Counted from the stretch's first letter, positions 34,087 through 43,506 are shown. The stretch is DNA of 64,000 nucleotides from Nocardia exalbida NBRC 100660 (GCF_000308575.1 NZ_BAFZ01000162.1:1-64000); one strand, 5' to 3'. Numbers and translations are program-made. The notes: generated from the sequence alone by a model not told the origin.

Positions 34087-35067
34087 TCAGGATTGTGGGT
34101 CGCGCGCGTGACCAGCGCCGCCTTCGGTGAGCATTGGTCGCGAATCGGCATCATCGCGATCGTCTTCGCCCTCCTGGCTGTTGAGCTGAATGTGCGAGAC
34201 CGGTAGTGCGCTGATGAAGGCGCGCAGATGCCCATCGACGCAGGCTGGTTTGACGATCGAGCTGAGGTGACCGGCATCCGCTACGATCACCAGCTCAGCA
34301 CCGGGTATCCAGGCGGCGGCGCGCACCTTGTGTCGTAAAGGGATCATGCGGTCTTCGGCGCCCGCGATGACCAGGACCCGTGCGCGACCGAGAACCGGCA
34401 GGCCGGCGCTGTGGTCACAGGTCGACACATCGGCCAGCAATGACAGCAACGTCATCGTTCGCAGGGAAGCGATCAGCCTGCGGGCCCGGCGTAGCGAGAC
34501 GAAGGGCGCGTAGCTGCTCGGCGCGGTCCGACGTCCGGTGAGTTCACGGTGTCGGCGTTCGCTGGTGTCGGTGAGCAGGCGACGCAACGGGGGTATCGCC
34601 CACCACAGCATCCGCACCACCGAACCGACGACGAAGTCAGGGAGACGCAGGGCAATCGCACCCCACCTGCGGGGAACACAGTCCAGGAGTGCGACTCCGG
34701 CCACCAGGCGTCCGAAAAGCTCCGGACGCTGTTCGGCCAAGGCGGACACCGCCATCCCACCGAGTGAGTGCGCGACGATCACTACCGGACGCTCGGATGC
34801 GATAGCGTCGATGACCGTTCCGATGTCCCGCCCTAGCTGCGCGACCGTGGCCCGGCCGGCCGCCGGTTCGTCGGAGCGTCCGTGCCCACGGTGGTCGAAC
34901 AGCACCATGCGGCCCAGGTCGGCGAGAGTCGCGCGCTGATGGCCCCAATAGATCAAGCCGGTATTGATACCGTTGACGAAGAGGACGGTGTGCGGACCGG
35001 CCGGGTCTCCGTCGAGTTCGACATGCAGTCCGACGCCGTCCTCGGTGATGATCCGCATCTCGTCCAT
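34087..35067 (-). CDS. Alpha/beta hydrolase
   Basis: A 326-residue hydrolase-fold enzyme. The triad is readable: nucleophile Ser in AHSLGG, acid in AGAEDRM and His in ADAGHLS. The oxyanion region is VLFVNGINTG, and FDHRGHGRSDEP is a typical second loop. The cap region is Arg-rich (RRWGAIALRLPDF). The last 35 residues are acidic and low-complexity. The start may be ATG 35067 or ATG 35058 (MRIITEDG). It lies directly downstream of, and convergent with, the PKS operon, which has no thioesterase, so a release or editing role is possible but unproven. It is divergent from the GT4 gene. Confidence 0.88.
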   Translation of the reverse strand: MDEMRIITEDGVGLHVELDGDPAGPHTVLFVNGINTGLIYWGHQRATLADLGRMVLFDHRGHGRSDEPAAGRATVAQLGRDIGTVIDAIASERPVVIVAHSLGGMAVSALAEQRPELFGRLVAGVALLDCVPRRWGAIALRLPDFVVGSVVRMLWWAIPPLRRLLTDTSERRHRELTGRRTAPSSYAPFVSLRRARRLIASLRTMTLLSLLADVSTCDHSAGLPVLGRARVLVIAGAEDRMIPLRHKVRAAAWIPGAELVIVADAGHLSSIVKPACVDGHLRAFISALPVSHIQLNSQEGEDDRDDADSRPMLTEGGAGHARDPQS

Positions 35068-35152
35068 GTCGAGGATTATGCGTGTAGTACCGACATTGCT
35101 TGTACGCCAGAACTATTCTTCCGAAGGTCGTTGACATCCAGGGGGACCTACT

Positions 35153-36259
35153 GTGGCGCAGGGGCCGGCGTTGATCGTGCATCTGACCGATGTCTTCGCG
35201 CCCCGCGTGGGGGGTATCGAGGTGCTGGTCGAGTCCCTGGCTCGCGCACAGGCCGCTGTCGGCGAGGAAGTGCACGTCATCACCGCGACCGTCGGCGGCA
35301 GCGACTCCGACCTTCCGTTCCGCGTCCACCGGCCACGCCGAATGACCGACGTGCGCGGCATCCTTCGGCGACTGCGGCCCAGTGTCGTGCACATACACGT
35401 GAGTGTGGCGTCACCGCTGGCGCTGTACTCCGCGCACCACGCGCTTCGGTTGTGTATCCCGCTCGTGATCACGGTGCACAGCATGTGGGATCCCCCGGTC
35501 CAGGTCTGCTACAGCGTGATCGGGCGGCTGGCCGGCTGGCACGACGGCATGGTGTTCACGGCGGTGAGTACAGTCGTCGCCGGCCAGGTCGCGCGCGCGT
35601 TGTCCAGTACCCCCGTCGTCGTGCCCAACGCGGTGGCAACCGATCTGTGGAGGGCGTCGTCCGCGAGTGGCAGCGATCTGCATGTCGTTTCGGTGGGCAG
35701 GCTGGTCACGCGCAGGCAACCGATGAAACTGCTCGAGGTGCTGCGGCTGGCGCAGGGCCGGCTGGCCGGTGACGTGCGGGTGCGCGCGACGATCGTCGGC
35801 TCGGGCCCGCGCCGCGGTGCGATGCTCCGCTATCTGCGCAGGCATGACATGGCCGAGTGGGTGCATTTGGTGGGTGCGCAGGATCATCGGGCGGTGCGCG
35901 AGATCTTGGCGGCGGCGGACGTGTACCTGAATGTCACCCGTCGCGAGGCCTTCGGGTTGGCGACCTTGGAGGCCCGAACTGCCGGGGTTCCGGTGATCGC
36001 TCGATCCGGCACCGGCGTCGCGGATTTCGTCGAGGACGGCCGCGAGGGTTTGCTGTGCCGCTCCACCGAGGACCTCGTCACCGCATTGGTATCGTTGGGC
36101 CGGCGGCGGACGTTGCGGGAACGCATCAGCGCCCACAATCGAGCCGTACCCCCCGCCGAATTCAGTTGGCCTGTCGTATTGGATCGGCTGCGTACCTGCT
36201 ACGACGATGCCGCACGGCGCGTCATGGCAGCGGCCCACGGGGACGACACGCTCGGATGA
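35153..36259 (+). CDS. Family 4-type (GT-B) glycosyltransferase
   Basis: A 368-residue GT-B enzyme of the GT4 type (retaining, NDP-sugar donor). The N-terminal Rossmann domain starts IVHLTDVFAPRVGGIEVLVE, with the acceptor-side glycine loop. The C-terminal donor domain has VSVGRLVTRRQPMKLLEVL (R...K that binds the nucleotide diphosphate) and EAFGLATLEARTAGVPVIA (E-x7-E motif). Start: GTG 35153 preceded by AGGGGGA. It overlaps the next gene by ATGA, forming a two-gene unit with a GT-A-type protein. The opposing operon encodes a PIG-L deacetylase, which together recalls sugar-then-deacetylate schemes such as mycothiol or GPI-type pathways. The acceptor is unknown. Confidence 0.9.
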   Translation: MAQGPALIVHLTDVFAPRVGGIEVLVESLARAQAAVGEEVHVITATVGGSDSDLPFRVHRPRRMTDVRGILRRLRPSVVHIHVSVASPLALYSAHHALRLCIPLVITVHSMWDPPVQVCYSVIGRLAGWHDGMVFTAVSTVVAGQVARALSSTPVVVPNAVATDLWRASSASGSDLHVVSVGRLVTRRQPMKLLEVLRLAQGRLAGDVRVRATIVGSGPRRGAMLRYLRRHDMAEWVHLVGAQDHRAVREILAAADVYLNVTRREAFGLATLEARTAGVPVIARSGTGVADFVEDGREGLLCRSTEDLVTALVSLGRRRTLRERISAHNRAVPPAEFSWPVVLDRLRTCYDDAARRVMAAAHGDDTLG

Positions 36260-37170
36260 TCTCGCCGACACATGTCGCCCGCATCGGGTGGAGCAACGTC
36301 GAACATTTCCGTAAACGGTTCGGCAACACGACGATCAGCGGCTTCGCGCATGACCTCTCGCGAGCCGTACGGCTGGTGCACCGGGATCCGCCTGCGCGCT
36401 CGGCGCCTGCCCGCGCCGAGCGCGTGATCATCACATTGTCGACCGTGCCGCACCGTGTGCGGTACCTGGGTCCGGTGCTGCGCAGCCTGCTCGACCAGAC
36501 CGAACCCGCCGATCAAGTCGTGCTCACCTGGCCACGGCACTCGCTACGCACGGGCGACCCATATCCGCAACCGCCGGCACTGCCATCGGGTGTGGAAGTG
36601 CTGCGGTGTACGGATCTGGGCCCAGCGACAAAACTGCTGCCCACGCTGCTGGCCGAGCCGGACGCCGTCATCGTGGTGGTCGACGATGACGCGATCTATC
36701 CGGACACGTTCGTCGCCGATCTGCTCGTGGCGCATCGCTTGGAGCCGAAAGCCGCTGTCGGAGTGCGGGGATCGAGCGTGCGTTTCGACCGTGACCCGCG
36801 CTATTGCGGACACGTATACGGCACCGCGGTGTCCGAGGCCACCCCGGTCGATGTGCTGATGGGTATGTGGGGATATCTGATCCCGCCCGGAGCGCTGGAC
36901 GACGATGTCCACGATTTCGACGGCTGGCCGCCGGAAATGCGATGGCAGGACGACGTGTGGATCTCTGGGCACCTGGCGCGCCGGGGTGTGCCGCGGTTGG
37001 TGATACCAGTACGCGGGGTACCGATCGAGGCTGCGGGCGCGTTCGTGGGCGCGCTGCACCACACCGTGAACAGGTCAGGCCGCAACGAGGCCGTCGCCCT
37101 CAGCATGTTCCGAAACCGGTGGGAACCGTCGGTAGAATCACCGACGAAGGACCACTGGGGTCGCGAATGA
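36256..37170 (+). CDS. GT-A fold glycosyltransferase-like protein
   Basis: A 304-residue protein starting MISPTHVARIGWSNVEHFRK. From residue about 55 it shows a GT-A nucleotide-sugar fold: VIITLSTVPHRVRYLGPVLR, SLLDQTEPADQVVLTWP, and a metal-binding DDD in VIVVVDDDAIYPDTFVADLL. MRWQDDVWISGHL near residue 235 could hold the catalytic base (DD). It is related to uncharacterised family-A glycosyltransferases. It is coupled to the GT4 gene by ATGA. Its 3' end overlaps by 71 bp the 3' end of the opposing CocE-type gene, an unusually deep convergent overlap. Confidence 0.75.
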   Translation: MISPTHVARIGWSNVEHFRKRFGNTTISGFAHDLSRAVRLVHRDPPARSAPARAERVIITLSTVPHRVRYLGPVLRSLLDQTEPADQVVLTWPRHSLRTGDPYPQPPALPSGVEVLRCTDLGPATKLLPTLLAEPDAVIVVVDDDAIYPDTFVADLLVAHRLEPKAAVGVRGSSVRFDRDPRYCGHVYGTAVSEATPVDVLMGMWGYLIPPGALDDDVHDFDGWPPEMRWQDDVWISGHLARRGVPRLVIPVRGVPIEAAGAFVGALHHTVNRSGRNEAVALSMFRNRWEPSVESPTKDHWGRE

Positions 37171-38629
37171 GCTCGTAGGCGGTCGGGGCCGGCTGCCGCA
37201 TGTAGCGCGGAACCGCTGCCCCGCACACCTGCACGCGCAGTTGATGTCCGGTGGCGAACCGGTGCGCGATCGGCCACAACTCGACCCGTATGTCGTCCTC
37301 ATCGGTGAGGGGCTCGACCCGCCGTACGCCTTCGCAGATGTTGAAAGATCGCCCATTGGGATGAACGTCGCACACGCGCACGACGACATCGCAGACGCCA
37401 CGCCCGCGCTGCGGGCATGCGGGGGCTATGCGCAACCGAAGCTCGGCGACCACCGTTCCGATGATCTCGAGCGGTGCGCCGAGCGGGTCGCTGGTGTAGG
37501 TCAGCAGGTCGGGCCGACTTTCGATCTGCCGGCAGTCCTGGGGCCGCGAGAACCCGACGATCACGGGACCACGGGGAGCGGGCGTGGGGTCCGCAGGGTC
37601 GTATCGGAAATGATCGCTTCCCGTTTGCTCAGCAGACACACGCGACAGCCGCCCGCACTCACGCAAGTGCCACCGTACGGCACCGGTTCCGGGTGGAGGC
37701 CAGCAAGCGTATTCGCGCCAGCGCCGAACGCCGGTGACAAACAGGCGAACGGGCTTGCGAGACGGACGATCCTCACCTCCACGCAGGTGGGCGTGAAACC
37801 ACTGCCGCGCCTCACGATTCGCGACGACGAACTGGTGCGGGTTGTAATGCCCCCATGGTCCGATGGTGAGTCGCGGCGCACCACCAGCCGCACTCAATGC
37901 GGCATAGTCGCGGACGAGGCCGGGCAGGAAGATGTCATACCAACCGCCGACCAGATGCACCGGGGTTCCGGCGCACTCCGCGGGTGCACGACCGTGGTCG
38001 AGCAGTTCCCGCAACGGGCTGCCCGCGCCGATGTCGGCGATCACGGCTTGATAGAAGGAGACCGTTCGACCACCGGTCAGCACGTCCAACTCCGCGGCCG
38101 GGCGGCCCGACGCGATCGCGCGGCGTGCCCGACGGGGCGCCCGCAGCGCGGTGATGAAGCTGTGATTCGAACACCAGATCAGCACGGACTCCAGCGCAGT
38201 CGAACCGCCGGTGAAGATCGTGTCGGCCACCGATGAGGACGCGACATGAACCGAAACAGCACGCAATTCGGGGATGTCGGCCGCAATGGCCCAGTGTGCG
38301 AACCCCATCGCGCTCATGCCATGCAACGCCAGCCGGCCGTCGAACCACACCTGACCTCGAAGCCACTCGATCGTCGCCAACCCATCAGCACGCTCGGTGC
38401 TCAGCGGTAACACATCCTCGGCCGAGCGGCCGTCCTGGACCACCACCTGAAATCCCGCGCGCGCGAAATACAATCCATAGATGACGCCGAGCGGTCGCCG
38501 TCCCATAGGGGATCGCACCAGGATGGTCGGTCCGGATGTACTCGACGCACGGTGGTACCGGTCGGCGAGCAGGCATTCACCATCCGGCATCGGAACGGAC
38601 AGGTCTCTCTCTATCCGGAGGTCAAACAT
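37100..38629 (-). CDS. CocE/NonD-type (X-Pro dipeptidyl-peptidase-like) hydrolase
   Basis: A 509-residue serine hydrolase. The nucleophile is in LHGMSAMGF (G-x-S-x-x-G), the acid is probably in the GGWYDIFLPG phrase, and His is in IGPWGHYNPHQF. The C-terminal half is a jelly-roll as in cocaine esterase, with LTYTSDPLGAPLEIIGTVVA and DVHPNGRSFNICEGVRR. These enzymes cut esters or acyl-peptides. ATG 38629 is favoured; the 32 codons before it are Cys/Arg-rich and lie inside the upstream gene. It overlaps the PIG-L gene by 8 nt, so is co-translated with it, and is last in the plsC-like/PIG-L/CocE operon. Confidence 0.88.
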   Translation of the reverse strand: MFDLRIERDLSVPMPDGECLLADRYHRASSTSGPTILVRSPMGRRPLGVIYGLYFARAGFQVVVQDGRSAEDVLPLSTERADGLATIEWLRGQVWFDGRLALHGMSAMGFAHWAIAADIPELRAVSVHVASSSVADTIFTGGSTALESVLIWCSNHSFITALRAPRRARRAIASGRPAAELDVLTGGRTVSFYQAVIADIGAGSPLRELLDHGRAPAECAGTPVHLVGGWYDIFLPGLVRDYAALSAAGGAPRLTIGPWGHYNPHQFVVANREARQWFHAHLRGGEDRPSRKPVRLFVTGVRRWREYACWPPPGTGAVRWHLRECGRLSRVSAEQTGSDHFRYDPADPTPAPRGPVIVGFSRPQDCRQIESRPDLLTYTSDPLGAPLEIIGTVVAELRLRIAPACPQRGRGVCDVVVRVCDVHPNGRSFNICEGVRRVEPLTDEDDIRVELWPIAHRFATGHQLRVQVCGAAVPRYMRQPAPTAYELIRDPSGPSSVILPTVPTGFGTC

Positions 38630-39407
38630 CACGCTGGACAAACCATTCCGTGCCGCAGATCCGTCGAAACAGCGGCATCGGCAGCCCCCGCAACAAGCGC
38701 AGGGTGCGCACGCCGTCACCGCCACCCGCCTGGCTGGCGTGGGCCATCATGCTGGCGCGCTTGACGCTCGCATAGCGTCGCACGTCGACCCGGTGGGTGA
38801 TGTCCGCGCCGGGGACGAAGCTCGCGCTGAATCGCTCCATCGCTACCCCGGCGGGCAACAATCCGACAGCGTGCACCAAGCGCAGTACTCTCAGTAACTG
38901 ATCGCGATCGACTGTCGCCTCCAGCAACAACGGCGTGGCGGCCTGCCGCGCCGCCGCCGCAACCACCCGATGTACCTGCACGTGATCGGGATGTCCGTAA
39001 CCTCCGGATTCGTCATAGGACGTGACCACCCCGGCCCGCTCCTCGACCAAGAGTGCGGCAAGCCGCTCGGCTGCCCGGGTGACAGGTACGCCGCAGAAGC
39101 CGCCTGGCACGTGACCGTCGAGTCCGGAATCCGCGTACCCGAGGAATTCCACCCGGTCGCAACCCAGGACCGCGGCTGATGCCAACGCCTCCGCCTCGCG
39201 ACGCGCTGCGAGCTGCGGACCCGGTGGCGAATCCGCGAGTCCCGCGGCGCCATCGGTCGCGAACACGACGACCGTGCGCCGCCCCGCCTCGCTGACCCTG
39301 CGCATCGTTCCCGCCGTCAACAGTGATTCGTCGTCGGGATGCGCGTGCACGAAGACCCACGGCGTATCCGGCGCGCCGAGCCACTCGACGGGGGTTCGGG
39401 ATGTCAC
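38622..39407 (-). CDS. PIG-L/LmbE-family deacetylase
   Basis: A 261-residue zinc-dependent N-deacetylase of the PIG-L family, which removes acetyl from N-acetylglucosaminyl groups (as MshB or GPI PIG-L do) and also acts in antibiotic pathways. The zinc motif AHPDDESL and the second ligand region GYGHPDHVQVHR are intact. Its start overlaps the upstream acyltransferase stop by 4 nt, and its stop overlaps the CocE-type gene by 8 nt. With the two neighbouring glycosyltransferases it suggests synthesis of an amino-sugar glycoside or glycolipid. The substrate is not readable from sequence. Confidence 0.92.
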   Translation of the reverse strand: MTSRTPVEWLGAPDTPWVFVHAHPDDESLLTAGTMRRVSEAGRRTVVVFATDGAAGLADSPPGPQLAARREAEALASAAVLGCDRVEFLGYADSGLDGHVPGGFCGVPVTRAAERLAALLVEERAGVVTSYDESGGYGHPDHVQVHRVVAAAARQAATPLLLEATVDRDQLLRVLRLVHAVGLLPAGVAMERFSASFVPGADITHRVDVRRYASVKRASMMAHASQAGGGDGVRTLRLLRGLPMPLFRRICGTEWFVQRDV

Positions 39408-40153
39408 GCTTCGCGCCGATCCCGTGCCTCATTCTCCGCGGCGTCCAGCGCCACAGCCTCGGCAGGGGTGGCTGCGGACCCGCCGAGATGACGCGGTTGC
39501 CACCACTGTCCCGTCCCGGACTCGGGGTATTCTCGCTGTGCCCGGTCCAAGAGTTCCTGCATACGGTCACGCAGCTGGACGGTGACGCAGTCCGGGTCGT
39601 CGTCAGCCGCGGGGAACATCGGCTCACCCACGAGCACCGTGAGTGGTAGACCCCGCTGATCGAGCTCGCGGTGGTGCGTGGTCCACAGTCGCTGTGTCCC
39701 CCATACAGCCACCGGCACCAGCGGCACCCCGCACCCTGCCGCCAACCGTGCCGCTCCCGTCCGCAACCGCTGGACGGTGAACGATCGTGCGATCGTCCCT
39801 TCCGGGAACACCCCGATGAGGTCCCCTGCGTCGAGCGCGGTGGTCGCGGCGCGGTAGGCCTTGCCGTCACCGCCGGAACCCACTGCGATGTGCCGCATAC
39901 CGCGCATCGCGGCGCCATAGACCCGATGGTCGAAATGCTCCTGCGTCGAGAGGAACCTGGTCGCCCGGCCCACCTTGTCCGCAGCAAGCGCGAGAGCGAA
40001 AGGGTCCAGATACGACACGTGATTGCCGGCCACCACCGCACCCCCGACACGGGGCAGGTGTGATTCATCGACTATCCGAATCCGCAGACGCAGTGCGCGC
40101 CGACCGGCTTTCACCATGAAAAGCGCGAGAGGATAGACGATTTCACTCACCAT
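39404..40153 (-). CDS. 1-acyl-glycerol-3-phosphate acyltransferase-like protein (PlsC family)
   Basis: A 249-residue PlsC-family acyltransferase. The catalytic N-H-x4-D is NHVSYLD and the phosphate-binding motif is FPEGT. An N-terminal amphipathic/hydrophobic helix (IVYPLALFMVKAGRRALRLR) would attach it to the membrane. The C-terminal tail is Ala/Glu-rich. It is first in a three-gene operon with the deacetylase and the CocE-type hydrolase. Genomes carry several PlsC homologues, and this one could acylate a lipid or a sugar conjugate rather than serve housekeeping lipid synthesis; that is inferred from neighbours only. Confidence 0.88.
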   Translation of the reverse strand: MVSEIVYPLALFMVKAGRRALRLRIRIVDESHLPRVGGAVVAGNHVSYLDPFALALAADKVGRATRFLSTQEHFDHRVYGAAMRGMRHIAVGSGGDGKAYRAATTALDAGDLIGVFPEGTIARSFTVQRLRTGAARLAAGCGVPLVPVAVWGTQRLWTTHHRELDQRGLPLTVLVGEPMFPAADDDPDCVTVQLRDRMQELLDRAQREYPESGTGQWWQPRHLGGSAATPAEAVALDAAENEARDRREA

Positions 40154-40893
40154 CCGAATCTAGCCGCTACGAGCCGGCGCCGAGCTGTTCGTGCTCGATC
40201 TGCTCGAATTCGACGATGCCGGCGCCATGGCTCTGCCCTCATGGCGAGCGGCGTGCCCGCCTGGGCGATCTCGATCTCACCGGCGCAGGGGTTCGCGTCC
40301 CGCCGTACTGGATCTTCACCTACCCGACACTTGTCGAGCTTCATGGTTGATCATCGCCGGATCGGTCGTGGGACTTCCGGATGAGGTCGGCCGCGTATCG
40401 CGCGATGACCTCGGGGGGTGTCCCTGTGGTGTTGGTAAAGCTGGATCGGTCGTGGTGTCAGTTCAGTCGTAGTAGGCCGGCGTCGGTGGTTCGGAACCCG
40501 CAGGTGTCGCGATAGAAACTGGTGAGGTGTGGTTCGTAGTCGACGTGCAGCCACTCGAGGCCGAGTTCGCGAAGGTCGCTGATAAGAGCCGCGACCAGGC
40601 TGGTTCCGATGCGGCGTCCTCTCAGCCCGGGTCGTCATGACGAATGAAGTCACGCCATCGTGGCACCACCTCGATGCGGGGACCCGCGGATTTCGGAAGG
40701 CCGGGGAGAATTGCCAGCTCGATCAGGCAACCACAAACTCAAACGTGCCCCGTTCCTGGCGGCCTTCGCCGCCCTGCGCGGCCCGGCGTCACCTCAACTT
40801 CCACCCGCTTCGACAAGCCTTCAGACCAGCGGGGGCCAGGCGCACCACGAATTTGCAGTGCTGAAGAGACCTACGCGCAACTAACCTCGTACC
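40154..40893. other. Gene-poor region with relics
   Basis: 740 bp without an intact gene. Besides the GNAT relic at 40458-40640, the plus frame near 40190-40350 reads LDLLEFDDAGAMALPSW and, after a shift, VPPYWIFTYPTLVELHG to a stop; I do not recognise it. Nothing clear lies between 40650 and 40893 except the leader of the next gene. Confidence 0.45.
40458..40640 (-). pseudogene. C-terminal fragment of a GNAT acetyltransferase
   Basis: The minus frame reads GLRGRRIGTSLVAALISDLR, then LGLEWLHVDYEPHLTSFYRD and GFRTTDAGLLRLN, ending at a stop at 40458. RGRRIGTSL is the acetyl-CoA pyrophosphate loop (R/Q-x-x-G-x-G/A variant), and L-x-S-F-Y-R-x-x-G-F is the family's last strand. The N-terminal half is missing, so it is a truncated relic. 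Confidence 0.65.
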
Positions 40894-41658
40894 GTGACCA
40901 CGGATCTGCATCGGGCGGCACTGATCACCGAAACCGACGCGCTCGCAGAACTTCTGCGCGAGGCTGACCCCGCAACCCCGATTCCCACCTGTCCCGGCTG
41001 GACACTGGCCGACCTCGCCACCCACGTCGGACGGGCTCAGCGATGGGCGGCGGCGATGATCACCGATCGATCCACCGAGGAATTCGACATCCGAGCAGTA
41101 CCCGATGGAGCACGACCCGCCGACCCGCAGGCAGCGGCACGATGGCTGTCGGAAGGCGCCCGGCTCGCCCTTGCCGCCGTCGACAGCACCGGCCCAGATG
41201 CCGAGATCTGGACCACTCTCGGAACGCCACGCCCGGTCCACTGGTGGATTCGCCGCCTCGCCCACGAGGCCGTCGCGCACCACGCCGACGCACTACTGGC
41301 TCTCGGGCGACCAGTCTCGATCGAACCCGCCGTGGCCGCCGATGCCATCAGTGAATGGCTCGACCTGCTGAGCGTCGGACTCACCCGCCGCGCCGAAACC
41401 GTCCTGGCCGCCGACACCACCTTGCACCTGCACGCCACCGACCCGGAACTCGGCCCCGACGGCGAGTGGATCATCCGCCCCTCCGGTCGCTCGATCACCT
41501 GGGAACACGCCCACGCCAAGGCGACCGTCGCCGTGCGGGCACGCGCCTTCATCCTCCTGCTCGTCCTACTCGGACGAATTCGATCCGATGATCCCGGAGT
41601 CGAAATTCACGGTGATCCGGGCATTCTGACCTGGTGGCTCGAACGAACCCCGTTCTGA
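40894..41658 (+). CDS. Mycothiol-dependent maleylpyruvate isomerase-family protein (DinB/MDMPI)
   Basis: A 254-residue protein of the MDMPI N-terminal/DinB-like family. The opening shows CPGWTLADLATHVGRAQRW (the first His metal ligand), and RRLAHEAVAHHADALLALG carries the H-E-x3-H-x2-D pattern of the remaining ligands. Family members use mycothiol and a divalent metal for isomerisation or detoxification. The C-terminal domain (about 150-254) is the usual small alpha/beta lobe with GRSITWEHAHAKATVAVRAR. The start is GTG 40894, with no clear ribosome site and little leader. It supports a mycothiol-producing host. Confidence 0.88.
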   Translation: MTTDLHRAALITETDALAELLREADPATPIPTCPGWTLADLATHVGRAQRWAAAMITDRSTEEFDIRAVPDGARPADPQAAARWLSEGARLALAAVDSTGPDAEIWTTLGTPRPVHWWIRRLAHEAVAHHADALLALGRPVSIEPAVAADAISEWLDLLSVGLTRRAETVLAADTTLHLHATDPELGPDGEWIIRPSGRSITWEHAHAKATVAVRARAFILLLVLLGRIRSDDPGVEIHGDPGILTWWLERTPF

Positions 41659-41742
41659 CCACGTCGAGCCCACCGATCCGCGAACTCGACTCCGATGTCC
41701 TGAGCATGGGTATCAGACCGATTGTGCATCTGCACTTGCAGG

Positions 41743-41770
41743 CGGGGTTTTCGGGGAAGAAACCACCCCG
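41743..41770 (+). terminator. Imperfect hairpin downstream of the MDMPI-type gene
   Basis: CGGGGTTT at 41743-41750 pairs with AAACCACCCCG at 41760-41770 with a short bulge, 85 bp after the gene's stop. It is a plausible but weak terminator. Confidence 0.3.
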
Positions 41771-41855
41771 AAGGATCTGTCGTCGGGCCAGGACGTGACG
41801 CTCTTCTTCGGCGGCGCGCAGGAACGCAGCCCGCCATTCGGAACTCTGCCTATTG

Positions 41856-41870
41856 CAGACCTCAGGTCTG
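41856..41870. promoter_or_regulatory. Short perfect palindrome upstream of the toxin-like genes
   Basis: CAGACCT-C-AGGTCTG is a 15-bp palindrome with 7-bp arms, 452 bp before the first XaxA-like start. It could be an operator or chance; no regulator gene sits nearby. Confidence 0.25.
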
Positions 41871-42321
41871 AAAGGGGTGCGGCCGCAGACCGTGGAATGG
41901 TAGCGGAGTCGTTAGGGGCGAACATGTCGACACGACGCGTACCTACGGCGCAAAATGAGTGGAGCCGGGACAGGGCTATCAGCGATTCTCTGCCTCCGGC
42001 AGTAACACTGAACCGGGGCGAAGCGAAGGCAAATCGAACGAACCTTCTCGGGTAAGGGCACGAGTCGAATCAACATCCGCGTGCGCGCACGATCGCGTAC
42101 CGCCGCAGAACTGGTGCCACTGTCGCCCACGAAATCTATGAACCTGGTGAGGCTCGAGTTCGGAAACCATCTTTTCCCCATCGCACCCGCCGGTCGGACG
42201 ACTGGTCGTGCATTGCCTCGCAGGCATTTGATACCGATGCTCTGACTGCAGCCGGCGCCCGAACGCGGCAGAGGACGTTCGCTGGCGCTATCCGGCCGGT
42301 TCCCACAAAAGGAGGTCATCG

Positions 42322-43506
42322 ATGACCAGTTTGGATATCGGACCAGGAGCGTTGTCCGAGCCCGGCGTGCAGGGCGGGCCAGGTTTCATTCTCAGCCGGC
42401 CCGAGTGGATCAAAATCCAGGTCTTCGTTCAGGATGCGCTCGTCCTTCCGACAACGCAGACCGAGTTCCGGAACTCCTTGGGCCCGGGTGCGCCCAGTGA
42501 CCTGTCCGACTTCACCAAGCTGATCAATGTCTATCGGCTGATCAATGATGACGGCAAGAATTGGCGTGACTCGATCTATCCCAAGATGATCAGCGTGGCC
42601 GGCAATATCCTTCAGTACGGCAGGGACAAGGTCCCGGTCTACTACCCGCCCATCAAAGACCTGGCGCAACGGCTGATGAACAATCCGAACGATCAGCAGG
42701 CGAAGAACGACTTGAAAGCGGTTCTCAGGACGTTGCGGGGCGAGGCAGATAAGCAGGTGCAGTGGGCGCGCTTGGTCTCGGGCACGACTTTCCAGTTCGC
42801 GTATGACATCGAGACCGACAAAACAACGTTGACGGGGACGGACGGCAATGGTGGCCTGGTCGCGTACTACGACAAGAAATACGGTCGAGCCAGCCAGGCC
42901 GTCGCCGACGTCACGAAGGAGATCGCCGACGAGAAGACTGTGTTGAAGGCGGCGAACGACGAGTACAACCACGATGTCGTGGTCGCTTCGACAACGCCGG
43001 CCTACGCGTGGCTGGGATTGCCCGGGTTCATCGCCGGAGCGGTCGTGGCCGGTGAATACGGCGCTCGCGCTGTCGAGGCACTGAAACGAGTGAATGCCGC
43101 CAAGGCGCAGATCAACAAGCTGGAAGCCGAGTTGGCCGCCGACGCGAATCTGATGAACGCCGCTCGGTCCGCCCAGCAGAGCTCCTCGACGATCGCCCAG
43201 GACATCACCGCAGTCCTCCCGGTGGTCCAGAAGGTCGAGGGGGTATGGGGTGCTTTGTTCGACGACCTCGGGTACATCCTGGACTTGATCGACAACAACA
43301 TCGCGCAGGTCCCACCGATCATCATGGACCTGGGCGTCGACGCGGCCATCGCCAAGTGGGCCGCGGTGGCCGAGGAGGCCGGCAACTTCCTCAGGAACGC
43401 CCATGTCAGCGAGCAGCCCAACGGTTTCGAGCAGTGGACCGTGGAGGGATGGCGGCTGGCGACCCTCATCACGCCGAACCGCGTCCTCGCGGGCGCGCTC
43501 CGGTGA
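42322..43506 (+). CDS. Alpha-xenorhabdolysin (XaxA)-family pore-forming toxin subunit, copy 1
   Basis: A 394-residue helical protein of the XaxA/ClyA-like alpha-pore-forming toxin family. Signature stretches are FILSRPEWIKIQVFVQDALV with LPTT, DLSDFTKLINVYRLIN, VPVYYPPIKDLAQRL and GLVAYYDKKYG. A hydrophobic head (AYAWLGLPGFIAGAVVAGEY, about residues 231-250) lies between long coiled helices and should insert into a target membrane. No signal peptide is seen, as in other family members. Start: AAAGGAGGT ends 5 nt before the ATG. A second, clearly paralogous copy follows 35 bp later. In known systems XaxA works with XaxB; no XaxB-like gene of usual size is seen here. Confidence 0.85.
   Translation: MTSLDIGPGALSEPGVQGGPGFILSRPEWIKIQVFVQDALVLPTTQTEFRNSLGPGAPSDLSDFTKLINVYRLINDDGKNWRDSIYPKMISVAGNILQYGRDKVPVYYPPIKDLAQRLMNNPNDQQAKNDLKAVLRTLRGEADKQVQWARLVSGTTFQFAYDIETDKTTLTGTDGNGGLVAYYDKKYGRASQAVADVTKEIADEKTVLKAANDEYNHDVVVASTTPAYAWLGLPGFIAGAVVAGEYGARAVEALKRVNAAKAQINKLEAELAADANLMNAARSAQQSSSTIAQDITAVLPVVQKVEGVWGALFDDLGYILDLIDNNIAQVPPIIMDLGVDAAIAKWAAVAEEAGNFLRNAHVSEQPNGFEQWTVEGWRLATLITPNRVLAGALR

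Larger units (their letters stand above)
41659..42321. other. Intergenic region before the toxin-like locus
   Basis: 663 bp with no credible gene. It holds a hairpin at 41743-41770 and a short palindrome at 41856-41870 (both listed). The final bases carry a near-perfect ribosome-binding site (AAAGGAGGT, 42308-42316) for the first toxin gene. The long leader suggests a regulated promoter, but no consensus was recognised. Confidence 0.5.
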
